From Sphingomonas sp. AP4-R1 (lineage in GTDB: Bacteria > Pseudomonadota > Alphaproteobacteria > Sphingomonadales > Sphingomonadaceae): 64,000 bases of DNA. The first letter of the stretch is position 1. Every line of letters starts with the position of its first letter. The DNA lies in NCBI RefSeq assembly GCF_013113735.1, contig NZ_CP053346.1, positions 2,804,001 through 2,868,000 of the forward strand, written 5' to 3'. The notes under the pieces were generated by a model. It was not told the DNA's origin. It worked only from the letters and a program-made list of their open reading frames with translations, and did not search any database. A program made the translations under genes and the position numbers. Shown piece by piece: positions 56,495-64,000 of the stretch.

Positions 56495-56710
56495 TTGACT
56501 GCAGCAGGATCAAAGGCTGCGTCAGTTGATCATGTGCTTAAGAGTAAAGTTGAAATGCCACCCGTCGATATTGACCGCTGCCTTCTTGCCTTGAGGGAGG
56601 CCGAATTGATTTTGATCGAACATGGCGAAAGCATCCTTGCGGCGCAGCTGTCGATCGTGACTGGGCGTCTTCTGCTCCGTTATCCGTCGGATCTCCAGAC
56701 CGAGCATTGA
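56495..56710 (+). CDS. Small hypothetical protein
   Basis: The frame gives 71 aa from TTG at 56495, or 51 aa from ATG at 56555 (MPPVDIDRCLLALREAELI). The product is a helical peptide with two amphipathic stretches around LLALREAELILIEHG and ILAAQLSIVTGRLLL. I do not recognise a family, though short helical proteins of this kind occur in sphingomonads. Local base composition is more AT-rich than the neighbours. A TTGACA sequence lies at 56473 but no clear -10 follows. Real coding status is uncertain. Confidence 0.5.
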   Translation: MTAAGSKAASVDHVLKSKVEMPPVDIDRCLLALREAELILIEHGESILAAQLSIVTGRLLLRYPSDLQTEH

Positions 56711-56714
56711 TGGA

Positions 56715-56796
56715 CGTTCTCCCGCGTAAGCGGGGGCCCTGGGCCGATCGGCAGATGCCCCTGCCGTCGCCCTGGACTCCCGCTTTCGCGGGAGAT
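56715..56796. repeat. Palindromic repeat, family E-like (loose copy)
   Basis: TTCTCCCGCGTAAGCGGGGG and ACTCCCGCTTTCGCGGGAGA are two linked hairpins with the CCGCG..GCGGG core of family E. It lies between the small gene and purB. Confidence 0.6.
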
Positions 56797-56936
56797 TTCC
56801 CGTTCTCTCGCGACATGCGCGGAAGAGCGCACGTCGAGGCGGCACCGGCCCGCTCTCCACGCATGCCCCCGCAGGTCGGGTGGGGGCGCGGGCCGGTGCC
56901 GCAATGCGCCCGAGGGGCGCGGCCTCGAGCGAGCCC

Positions 56937-58247
56937 TCAGTTCCGGCCGAACACGCGCGCGAAGATCGTGTCGACGTGCTTGTAATGATAGCCGAGGTCG
57001 AATTCCGCTTCGAGCGCGGCGTCGGTCAGCGTGACCTCTGGATCGGCCTTGAGCAGTTCGAGCAGCGACAAAGTGCCGTCCGATTCCCATACCTTCATCG
57101 CGTTGCGCTGGACGAGCGCATAGGCCGCCTCGCGGCTGAAGCCGGCCTGCGTCAGCGCCAGCAGCACGCGCTGCGAATGGACGAGGCCGCCCATCCGATC
57201 GAGATTCTTCTGCATCCGCTCCGGATAGACGAGCAGCTTGTCGATGACGCCGGTCAGGCGGGCGAGCGCGAAATCCAGCGTGATCGTGGCATCCGGGCCG
57301 ATGTAACGCTCGACCGACGAGTGACTGATATCGCGCTCATGCCACAGCGCGACATTTTCCAGCGCTGGGGTCACATAGCCGCGCACCATGCGGGCGAGGC
57401 CGGTGAGATTCTCGGTCAGCACCGGATTGCGCTTGTGCGGCATGGCCGACGAGCCCTTCTGGCCGGGCGAGAAATATTCCTCCGCCTCCAGCACTTCGGT
57501 GCGCTGCAGATGGCGCACCTCGACCGCGACGCGCTCGATCGACGAGGCAATCACGCCGAGCGTGGCGAAATACATCGCATGGCGATCGCGCGGAATGACC
57601 TGCGTCGAAACGGGCTCGACCGTAAGGCCCATCTTCGCGGCGACATGCTCTTCCACGCGCGGATCGATATTGGCGAAGGTGCCGACCGCGCCCGAGATGG
57701 CGCAGGTGGCGATGTCCGCACGCGCGGCGAGCAGGCGGATCTTGTTGCGCTGGAACTCGGCATGCGCCTCGGCCAGCTTGAGGCCGAACGTGACCGGCTC
57801 GGCATGGATGCCGTGGCTGCGGCCGATCGTCGGCGTCATCTTATGCTCGAACGCGCGGCGCTCGATCGCGCCGAGCAGCGCGTCCAGATCGGCCAGCAGC
57901 AGATCGGTCGCCTCTGCCAGCTGGACGGACAGGCAGGTGTCGAGCACGTCGGACGACGTCATGCCCTGGTGCATGAAGCGGGCCTGCTCGCCCACCTGTT
58001 CGGAGACCCAGGTGAGGAAGGCGATCACGTCATGCTTGGTGACGGCCTCGATCGCGTCGATCGCGGCGACGTCGATCACGGGCTTGGTCGCCCACCAGTC
58101 CCACAGCGCCTTGGCGGCGGAAGCGGGCACCACGCCCAGCTCGCCGAGCTTCTCGGTGGCGTGCGCCTCGATCTCGAACCAGATGCGGAACTTGTTCTCG
58201 GGCGTCCAGATGGCCGTCATCTGCGGGCGTGAATAGCGGGGGATCAT
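56937..58247 (-). CDS. purB: Adenylosuccinate lyase
   Basis: The 436-aa enzyme releases fumarate in two steps of purine synthesis. It starts MIPRYSRPQMTAIWTPENKF, has TSSDVLDTCLS, IGRSHGIHAEP and the signature SSAMPHKRNP, with the usual C-terminus. ATG at 58247 is preferred to an upstream ATG that adds a Pro-rich leader. The other purine genes of the window (purM, purN) are 28 kb away, and no partner is adjacent. Confidence 0.97.
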   Translation of the reverse strand: MIPRYSRPQMTAIWTPENKFRIWFEIEAHATEKLGELGVVPASAAKALWDWWATKPVIDVAAIDAIEAVTKHDVIAFLTWVSEQVGEQARFMHQGMTSSDVLDTCLSVQLAEATDLLLADLDALLGAIERRAFEHKMTPTIGRSHGIHAEPVTFGLKLAEAHAEFQRNKIRLLAARADIATCAISGAVGTFANIDPRVEEHVAAKMGLTVEPVSTQVIPRDRHAMYFATLGVIASSIERVAVEVRHLQRTEVLEAEEYFSPGQKGSSAMPHKRNPVLTENLTGLARMVRGYVTPALENVALWHERDISHSSVERYIGPDATITLDFALARLTGVIDKLLVYPERMQKNLDRMGGLVHSQRVLLALTQAGFSREAAYALVQRNAMKVWESDGTLSLLELLKADPEVTLTDAALEAEFDLGYHYKHVDTIFARVFGRN

Positions 58248-58453
58248 GGATGGCTCGCTTGCGCTGGGGGGAATGTCGCGGGGGCGGGTAGCAGCGGGGG
58301 GGGCGGGGTTCAATCGGCGCGTCCCGATCGGGCGAAGGCGACCGGGGGACGATGCGGGGCGCAGGGGCTTCGGCGCGGACGTGTCCGGAGCGACACGATC
58401 AGGTGGGAATTGGGCCGAACCTTTGTTAGCAGGCCTCTCTTGGGGGAGCGCTT

Positions 58454-59557
58454 ATGCATCGTGGTCAGTCTCGGCTTCGTTACCTGGACGGCCTCCGCGG
58501 GCTGGCCGCCCTGATGGTGGTGCTGTGGCACTATCTCGGGCCGACCTACACCGCCTATCTCCCCTACGGCGATCGGTATGCGGGCCTCCCTCTCGTCGGC
58601 GAGCTGTGGATGGGGGTGGAGATATTCTTTCTCATCTCCGGCTTCGTCATCTTCATGACGATCGAGCGGTGCTCCGGCTTCGTGGATTTCATGCTGAGGC
58701 GCTGGCTTCGCCTGTTTCCGACGATGCTGGTCGCCTCCTGCCTGTTGTTCCTGATCGATCGCTTGTTCCACTGGCCGGGGCCGGAAGCGGGGGCGCGGTG
58801 GATCGATCTCATCCCCGGCCTCACCTTCATTCCGCCCGCAATCTATCATGCGGTGCTGCACCGGCCGATCGATTCCATCGATGGCGTCTTCTGGACGCTC
58901 TACGTGGAGATGGCCTTCTATGTCGTGTTCGGGCTGCTCTATTTCCGGTTCGGCTGGAAGCGCGCGATCGCCGGGCTGGTCCTGCTCTTCGTCGCGGTCC
59001 GCCTGTGGCGCATCGGCCTGTCCTACGTGCACCTGCCGTTGATTCTGGCGCGGGCGGTCGAGCCGTTCGAATGGTGGGGGGTCGACAATTTCGGTTGGTT
59101 CGCGGCCGGCGCCCTGTTCTACAAGGCCCATCAGGCCGACGACAGGCGCCTGTTCGCGCTGGCGGTTTCCGTCAGCCTGCTTTCCGTGGCCTTGTTTAAT
59201 CTCGCCGTGGGAATGAGCCTGCCGGTCTATGTCGGTCTGATCGTTGTCGCGTTGTTCTTCGCCGCCGTGCAACGCAGCCATGCGCTCCAGTCGCTGTTCG
59301 CGATCGGACCGATGATCTTTCTCGGCTTCGTCAGCTATCCGCTCTATCTTCTCCACAACAATCTGGGGATCGGGGCGCTCGCCATATTCGGTCCCGCTTT
59401 GTTTCCACACAGGCCGGACCTGGTGATCCCGCTCGTCATGGCGATGGCGATCCTGCTGGCCTGGGTGACGGCGCGTTTCGCGGAACCGTGGCTCACCGCC
59501 CGTTTGCGTCCTGTGACGGATGCCATCCGCGATCGATTGGGCGCGAAATCCTCCTGA
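58454..59557 (+). CDS. Acyltransferase 3 family membrane protein (OafA-like)
   Basis: A 367-aa polytopic membrane protein beginning with the OafA signature RLRYLDGLRGLAALMVVLWHY (Arg-Asp and His). The following GVEIFFLISGFVIFMTI helix and RRWLRLFPT are conserved in the family. It probably O-acetylates a surface sugar. It is not related closely to the OpgC-like protein at 17463. It stands alone, 206 bases from purB, with the uvrC gene 49 bases downstream. Confidence 0.9.
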   Translation: MHRGQSRLRYLDGLRGLAALMVVLWHYLGPTYTAYLPYGDRYAGLPLVGELWMGVEIFFLISGFVIFMTIERCSGFVDFMLRRWLRLFPTMLVASCLLFLIDRLFHWPGPEAGARWIDLIPGLTFIPPAIYHAVLHRPIDSIDGVFWTLYVEMAFYVVFGLLYFRFGWKRAIAGLVLLFVAVRLWRIGLSYVHLPLILARAVEPFEWWGVDNFGWFAAGALFYKAHQADDRRLFALAVSVSLLSVALFNLAVGMSLPVYVGLIVVALFFAAVQRSHALQSLFAIGPMIFLGFVSYPLYLLHNNLGIGALAIFGPALFPHRPDLVIPLVMAMAILLAWVTARFAEPWLTARLRPVTDAIRDRLGAKSS

Positions 59558-59606
59558 ACATCGCAGGCGGTTTCCCTTTTGGGGAGCGGCGTCCTAAATC
59601 GCCGGG

Positions 59607-61535
59607 GTGAGCGAGCGTCCCGACAGTCCTGATCGATTTTCCGAAGAGAAGCAGACCTATGCCGTGCGCGGCGAGGGGGCCGCGCCGGATATCGAGGCGG
59701 GCGTGGCCGCGATCCGCAACGTGCTGAAGACGCTGCCGCAGCGGCCGGGCGTCTATCGGATGACCGACGTGCGCGGCGACGTTCTCTATGTGGGCAAGGC
59801 GCGCTCGCTGAAGAATCGCGTGACCAACTATACGCAGGTGGCGCGCCTGCCGAAGCGCCTCTCGCGCATGGTGGCGCAGACGCGCGGGCTGACGGTGGTG
59901 ACCACCAACACCGAGGCCGAGGCGCTGCTGCTGGAAGCGCAACTGATCAAGCGCTTCCGTCCGCCTTACAATGTGCTGCTGCGCGACGACAAAAGCTTCC
60001 CCTTCATCCTACTGCGCGAGGATCATGCCTTTCCGCGCGTGCAGCTCCATCGCGGCGCGCGGCGGGCGAAGGGGCAATATTTCGGGCCGTTCGCGGGGGC
60101 GGGGGCGGTGCGCCAGACGCTGACCGCGCTGCAGAAACTGTTCCTGCTGCGCTCCTGCACGGACAGTTTCTTTTCCAATCGTACGCGGCCGTGCCTGCTC
60201 CACCAGATCAAGCGCTGCTCGGCGCCGTGCGTCGATCGGATCAGTGCGGAGGATTATGCCGAGCTGGTGGCGGATGCGGCCGATTTCCTCGCGGGCAAGT
60301 CTACCAAGGTGCAGCAGAAGCTGGGCCAGCAGATGGCGGTGGCGGCCGAGGCGATGGATTATGAGCTGGCCGCCGTTTACCGCGACCGGCTCAAGTCGCT
60401 CACCTTCATCCAGGGTACGCAGGCGATCAACGCCGAGGGCGTCGAGGATGCGGACGTGTTCGCGCTGGCGGGCAAGCAGGGCCATATCGGCATCCAGGCC
60501 TTCTTCATCCGGGGTGGCCAGAATTGGGGGCATCGCGCCTTCTTCCCGACGCACACCGCCGACGTGCCGGAGGAGGAAGTGCTGACCGCCTTCATGATGC
60601 AATTCTATGAGGAGGTGCCGCCGCCGCGCCTCGTGCTGGTCGATCGCGCACTGGCCGAGGCGGAGCTGGTGACCGAGGCGCTGAGCGAGAAGGCCGGGCG
60701 CAAGGTGGTGGTGAAGACGCCGCAGCGGGGCGAGCAGAAGCGCCTGTTGGCGCAGGCGACGCGCAATGCGGAGGAGGCGCTCGATCGCCGGCTGGCCGAG
60801 GGCGCGACGCAGAACCGCCTGCTCAAGGAAGTGGGCGAGCTGTTCGAGCTGGACGGGCCGCCCAACCGGATCGAGATTTACGACAACAGCCATATCATGG
60901 GCACGAACATGGTGGGCGCGATGGTGGTGGCCGGGCCGGAAGGCTTCCGCAGCGGCCAGTATCGCAAGTTCAACATCAAGCGACCGGAGACGGCGCCGGG
61001 CGACGATTTCGCGATGATGCGCGAAGTGCTGGAGCGGCGTTTCTCGCGGCTGGAGAGCGAGGATCCCGATCGCACCTCGGGCGAATGGCCCGATCTGCTG
61101 CTGATCGACGGCGGCAAGGGGCAGGTGTCGGCCGTGTACAAGGTGATGGAGGAGATGGGCGTGCAGGACGTGCCGATCGTCGGTATCTCCAAGGGCCCCG
61201 ATCGCAACGCCGGGCGCGAGCATTTCCATCTGCCCGACGGGCGCGAATCGATGCTGCCGCCGGGATCGCCGGTACTCTTCTATCTGCAGCGGCTGCGCGA
61301 CGAGGCGCATCGCTTCGCGATCGGCGCGCATCGGGCGAAGCGATCCGCCTCGACCATCAAGAGCGCGCTGGACGACGTGCCCGGCATCGGCCCGGCGCGG
61401 AAGAAGGCGCTGCTCATGCATTTCGGCACCGCGAAGTCCGTGCGGGGCGCGGGGCTGGAGGATCTGCAGCGCGCGCCCGGAATATCGGAGGCGATGGCGC
61501 GGCACATATATGACCATTTTCACCCGAGCGGGTGA
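59607..61535 (+). CDS. uvrC: Excinuclease ABC subunit C
   Basis: The 642-aa nuclease makes the 3' and 5' incisions in nucleotide-excision repair. GTG start. Features: the GIY-YIG-type N-terminal domain ([20 protein letters not shown]), UVR motif ([25 protein letters not shown]), the RNase H-like domain ([20 protein letters not shown]) and the paired helix-hairpin-helix end ([31 protein letters not shown]). It also carries an N-terminal extension of about 45 residues. Confidence 0.96.
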   Translation: MSERPDSPDRFSEEKQTYAVRGEGAAPDIEAGVAAIRNVLKTLPQRPGVYRMTDVRGDVLYVGKARSLKNRVTNYTQVARLPKRLSRMVAQTRGLTVVTTNTEAEALLLEAQLIKRFRPPYNVLLRDDKSFPFILLREDHAFPRVQLHRGARRAKGQYFGPFAGAGAVRQTLTALQKLFLLRSCTDSFFSNRTRPCLLHQIKRCSAPCVDRISAEDYAELVADAADFLAGKSTKVQQKLGQQMAVAAEAMDYELAAVYRDRLKSLTFIQGTQAINAEGVEDADVFALAGKQGHIGIQAFFIRGGQNWGHRAFFPTHTADVPEEEVLTAFMMQFYEEVPPPRLVLVDRALAEAELVTEALSEKAGRKVVVKTPQRGEQKRLLAQATRNAEEALDRRLAEGATQNRLLKEVGELFELDGPPNRIEIYDNSHIMGTNMVGAMVVAGPEGFRSGQYRKFNIKRPETAPGDDFAMMREVLERRFSRLESEDPDRTSGEWPDLLLIDGGKGQVSAVYKVMEEMGVQDVPIVGISKGPDRNAGREHFHLPDGRESMLPPGSPVLFYLQRLRDEAHRFAIGAHRAKRSASTIKSALDDVPGIGPARKKALLMHFGTAKSVRGAGLEDLQRAPGISEAMARHIYDHFHPSG

Positions 61536-61553
61536 GGCGGCCCCGAAAAAATC

Positions 61554-61649
61554 ATGGCTTTCGCTTTTTTAACCTTCGCTCTTTGCACGCTGGTCACCAG
61601 CGGTGCGCCAAACAGGACCTGCGATCTGAACGGTCGCGTGTACCAGTAG
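61554..61649 (+). CDS. Candidate 31-aa peptide
   Basis: A short frame of 31 codons between uvrC and recO reads MAFAFLTFALCTLVTSGAPN then a polar end RTCDLNGRVYQ. The N-terminal half is strongly hydrophobic and looks like a signal or membrane helix; two Cys residues (11 and 23) are present. There is no clear ribosome binding site (CCCCGAAAAAATC precedes the ATG). It lies 19 bases after uvrC stop. It may be chance; listed because the hydrophobic-then-polar layout is suggestive. Confidence 0.2.
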   Translation: MAFAFLTFALCTLVTSGAPNRTCDLNGRVYQ

Positions 61650-61670
61650 CGTGTAGCATGTGCTTCGAGG

Positions 61671-61737
61671 CGTCGTCCCGGGCCTGGCCCGCCTAGGATC
61701 GCCCCCGCTGATCAGCGGAGGGTCACCCGGGACGGCG
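61671..61737. repeat. Imperfect inverted repeat between uvrC and recO
   Basis: CGTCGTCCCGGG (61671-61682) and CCCGGGACGGCG (61726-61737) form the outer arms around an inner CCGCTGATCAGCGG palindrome. No T-tract follows. Confidence 0.6.
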
Positions 61738-61758
61738 TACTATTTTCTCCCTTGTTCG

Positions 61759-61934
61759 CCCTCCCCCGCCAGGGGGAGGTGTCAGGCTTCAGCCTGACGG
61801 AGGGGGAGGAAGCCGGCCGGTCGCTGGCCGCCCCCTCCGTCGCCTTCGGCGCCACAGTGTCGGGTCGCCCATGCCCCCGGCATGGGCTTGGATTGCCGGG
61901 GGCAATCCAAGCCGACACTCCCTGGCGGGAGAGG
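61759..61934. repeat. Palindromic repeat, family B (interrupted copy)
   Basis: It matches the 7669-7793 copy in order: CCCTCCCCCGCCAGGGGGAG, the GTCAGGCT/AGCCTGAC hairpin, GTCGCC-TTC-GGCGCC and the closing CCTGGCGGGAGAGG. The unit is split after GGCGCCAC by a 64-bp element (61856-61919). Confidence 0.8.
61856..61919. mobile_element. 64-bp element with terminal inverted repeats inserted in a family B repeat
   Basis: The intact family B copy at 7669-7793 runs straight through this point, whereas here 64 bases interrupt it. The insert begins AGTGTCGG and ends CCGACACT, perfect 8-bp terminal inverted repeats. Inside are two more hairpins: GCCCATGC/GCATGGGC and TTGGATTGCC/GGCAATCCAA. The layout is a four-arm cruciform. 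It codes for nothing and resembles a miniature mobile element or REP-type unit; which enzyme moves it is unknown. Confidence 0.6.
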
Positions 61935-61985
61935 ATGTAAGAGCCGCCGTTTCGGCTTTTCCGTTTCATCCGCTACATCGCCCGC

Positions 61986-62717
61986 ATGCATATCGAGGCG
62001 GAGGCGATCGTCTGTGCGGTGCGGGCGCATGGCGAACATGGCGCGATCGTGCGCGCGCTGACGCCGGAGGACGGGCTGATCGCGGGCTATGTGCGCGGCG
62101 GCCGATCGCGGCGGCTGCGGCCGGTGCTGATCCCCGGCAATCGCATCCGGGGTGACTGGCGCGCGCGATCGGAGGATCAGCTGCCCGCATTGGTGGCGGA
62201 ACTGGTCGAAAGCCGCGCGGGCCTGCTGGGCGAGCCGCTGGCGGCAATGGCGATCGACTGGGTGACGGCGCTGACCACCGCTACCCTGCCCGAAGGGCAA
62301 CCTTATCCACGCCTGTACAGCGCACTGGAGGCGGTGCTGGCGGCCGTTGCCGCCGCTCCCTCCGCGCGGGGCTGGACGTCGGCGCTGGCGCGGTACGAAC
62401 TGCTGCTGCTGGCCGAACTCGGCTTCGGGCTGGATCTCACCGAATGCGTGGCGACCGGCGCGCATGCCGATCTGGCCTATGTGAGCCCCAAGAGCGGCGG
62501 CGCCGTCTCACGCGCGGCGGGCGAGCCCTATCGCGAACGGCTGCTGCCCCTGCCGGAATTCCTGATCGCGGGCGGGGCGGGGGAGTGGCCGGATCTGATG
62601 GCGGGGCTGGCGCTGACGGGCCATTTCCTCGCGCGCGATCTGCTCCACGGCAAAGCGGCGGACACGCTCGCGGCGCGGGAGCGGCTGGTGACGAGCCTGC
62701 GCAGAATTTCCGGATAA
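61986..62717 (+). CDS. recO: DNA repair protein RecO
   Basis: The 243-aa RecFOR member loads RecA onto SSB-coated DNA. It has the OB N-terminus ([24 protein letters not shown], then [14 protein letters not shown]) and the helical C-terminal domain with the [24 protein letters not shown] stretch in which the Cys is conserved. Length and layout are normal. No Zn-binding set of four Cys is visible. Confidence 0.93.
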   Translation: MHIEAEAIVCAVRAHGEHGAIVRALTPEDGLIAGYVRGGRSRRLRPVLIPGNRIRGDWRARSEDQLPALVAELVESRAGLLGEPLAAMAIDWVTALTTATLPEGQPYPRLYSALEAVLAAVAAAPSARGWTSALARYELLLLAELGFGLDLTECVATGAHADLAYVSPKSGGAVSRAAGEPYRERLLPLPEFLIAGGAGEWPDLMAGLALTGHFLARDLLHGKAADTLAARERLVTSLRRISG

Positions 62718-62844
62718 GAGGCCGGTTCGGCCAAAAAAAATCGTTATCCCCGTCCGGTCACGGGGCCTGCGGAAACGGATTGTTTGCGATTGACCGTTAC
62801 GGCTCCGGCCAACGATCCATACCCACACCCATGGAGGGTTTCTT

Positions 62845-63846
62845 ATGTTGGCGCGCCGCGTACCCAGCTCCCCGAGCCCCGCGACCGCCGTGGTCTCGGA
62901 AGACGTCGGGCCCAATGTCCTCGCCTTCCTCTCCCGGCAGAATTTGCCCGCGACCCCGATCAATTATTCGTTCGGCTATCTGATCGTCACGAATGGCGAC
63001 GGGCTGGCGGCGCGCGCGGCCGATGCCGTGCTGATGAACGGCGATCGACTGACGGACGACGATGTCGCCCGGATCCTCGCCGCGCACGGCCCCAAGCCGG
63101 AGGAGCCGCAGGGCGAGAGCGAGGATGCGGCCAAGGTGCGCCGCCATACGCTGCGCCTGGCCGAACTGACGCAGACCGCCGTGACCGAGACGGGCGATTT
63201 CGGCCGCGCGCTGGAAGCCGAGCAGACGTTGCTCGCGGGCACGGTGGCGATCGCGGAACTGGTCGCCACGATGATCGAGCGCTCCACCCGCACCGAGACG
63301 CAGCTGGCCAAGGCGGCCAAGCAGATCGAGGATCTCCGCCAGGAAGTGGAGACCGCCAAGGGCGACGCGCATCACGACTCGCTCACCGGCCTGCACAATC
63401 GCCGCGGCGTGCTGGCGCGGCTGCAGGGGCTCTCGCCCGCGCAGCGCCCGCTGCTGGCGATCTGCGATGTGGATCGCTTCAAGACGGTCAATGATCGCTA
63501 CGGCCATGTCGTGGGCGATCGCGTGCTGAAGCTGGTCGCCAAATCGCTGGTGGAAAGCTGCGGCCAGAATTTCGTCGCGCGCTGGGGCGGCGAGGAATTC
63601 GTGGTGATCTTCAACGGCGCGACGACGCGCGACGAGGCCTTCACCATTCTGGATCGCGCGCGCGAGGACCTGGCCAATCGCAAGGTGAAGCTGCGCGCGA
63701 CGGACCAGCCGCTCGGCCTGCTCAGCTTCTCGGCCGGTATCGCCACGTTCGGCGATTGCACGCTGGACCAGGCGATCGCCGCGGCTGACGTGGCGATGTA
63801 CAAGGCCAAGGAAAATGGCCGCAATCAGGTGGTTCTGGCGGACTGA
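62845..63846 (+). CDS. GGDEF-domain protein (probable diguanylate cyclase)
   Basis: A 333-aa protein. The N-terminal 150 residues are helical (PSSPSPATAVVSEDVGPNVL, then a coiled-coil ending in TETQLAKAAKQIEDLRQEVE) with no recognised sensor domain. The C-terminal GGDEF domain has DSLTGLHNRRG, CDVDRFKTVNDRYGHVVGD and the active-site GGEEF in ARWGGEEFVV, and continues through SAGIATF. It should make cyclic di-GMP. The inhibitory RxxD motif is absent: the residues at that position (CGQN) do not fit, so product feedback through the I-site is unlikely. No signal peptide; cytoplasmic. Confidence 0.9.
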   Translation: MLARRVPSSPSPATAVVSEDVGPNVLAFLSRQNLPATPINYSFGYLIVTNGDGLAARAADAVLMNGDRLTDDDVARILAAHGPKPEEPQGESEDAAKVRRHTLRLAELTQTAVTETGDFGRALEAEQTLLAGTVAIAELVATMIERSTRTETQLAKAAKQIEDLRQEVETAKGDAHHDSLTGLHNRRGVLARLQGLSPAQRPLLAICDVDRFKTVNDRYGHVVGDRVLKLVAKSLVESCGQNFVARWGGEEFVVIFNGATTRDEAFTILDRAREDLANRKVKLRATDQPLGLLSFSAGIATFGDCTLDQAIAAADVAMYKAKENGRNQVVLAD

Positions 63847-63917
63847 CCGGGCCGTTCGGGACTGGCCCGAAAGTCACAGTCCCGCTTTATATTCCTTGCG
63901 GTACAAAAACCGTTTGA

Positions 63918-63956
63918 CCCTGCGAGGCGGCCGGCATACCGAGCGGCCTCGCAGGG
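63918..63956. repeat. Hairpin at the window end
   Basis: CCCTGCGAGGC (63918-63928) and GCCTCGCAGGG (63946-63956) form a perfect 11-bp stem. It lies 71 bases past the GGDEF gene with no T-tract. It may be a terminator-like element or another repeat type. No gene is visible from 63847 to the end. Confidence 0.6.
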
Positions 63957-64000
63957 CGAACGTCGGGCGACGCCGCCTTTCGTCTCCAGAAGTGCGCGGC

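Noticed and set aside
62718..62746. GGCCG-GTT-CGGCC hairpin followed by eight A residues after recO
   Set aside because: The A-run is on the wrong strand for a plus-strand terminator, and on the minus strand the T-run comes before the hairpin, so it fits neither orientation.

Overview
This GC-rich, gene-dense 64 kb window looks like ordinary chromosome of an alphaproteobacterium, most likely a sphingomonad (Sphingomonas or a close relative). The evidence is a CckA cell-cycle kinase next to smpB, the DnaA regulator HdaA beside ppk, a GTTC-N7-GTTC (alphaproteobacterial) SOS box in front of recA, a PEPxxWA-CTERM protein, two TonB-dependent receptors, and many intergenic palindromic repeats. I see no rRNA, tRNA, CRISPR array, prophage or transposase gene.

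Layout. 1-8.1 kb: the end of an AAA-type ATPase gene, a small orphan gene, a secreted TPR/TonB-like protein divergent from a siderophore-receptor operon (receptor, PepSY membrane protein, 67-aa membrane protein) behind a Fur-like box, then lepA and an Ala/Asn-rich lipoprotein. 8.4-20 kb: a large TonB-dependent receptor, SleB hydrolase with a histone-deacetylase-like protein, an MHYT hybrid kinase, nadB, an acyltransferase, an ABC ATPase without a permease, and a small zinc protein. 20-25.2 kb: a PEP-CTERM protein, tldD, a nitrogen-control unit (NtrC site, sigma-54 promoter, glnK, amtB) and ndk. 25.2-40 kb: purM/purN with two small genes, divergent from a DUF2066-like gene, hdaA, ppk1 and ppx; then tonB, a Cys-repeat protein, rnd, aspS and ppk2. 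40-54 kb: slt-greB, dapA, smpB-cckA, a receiver protein, recA, an MHS transporter, and a tightly overlapped operon (dicarboxylate symporter, serine hydrolase, rluB, rsmD). 54-64 kb: a second receiver protein, ampG, purB, an acyltransferase, uvrC, recO and a GGDEF protein.

The genes fall into a few functional groups. Iron: receptor operon and tonB. Polyphosphate: ppk1, ppx, ppk2. Purines: purM, purN, purB, ndk. DNA repair: recA, uvrC, recO. Wall turnover: SleB, Slt, AmpG. Cell cycle and signalling: CckA, HdaA, two receivers, MHYT kinase, GGDEF. The least explained content is intergenic: at least eight families of palindromic repeats, one carrying a nested 64-bp element with its own terminal inverted repeats, plus several small genes of unknown function. 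I found no clear new multi-gene system. The most distinctive items are the nested element, the protein with a duplicated Cys motif, the deacetylase gene that lacks a standard start codon, and the TPR/TonB-like protein.
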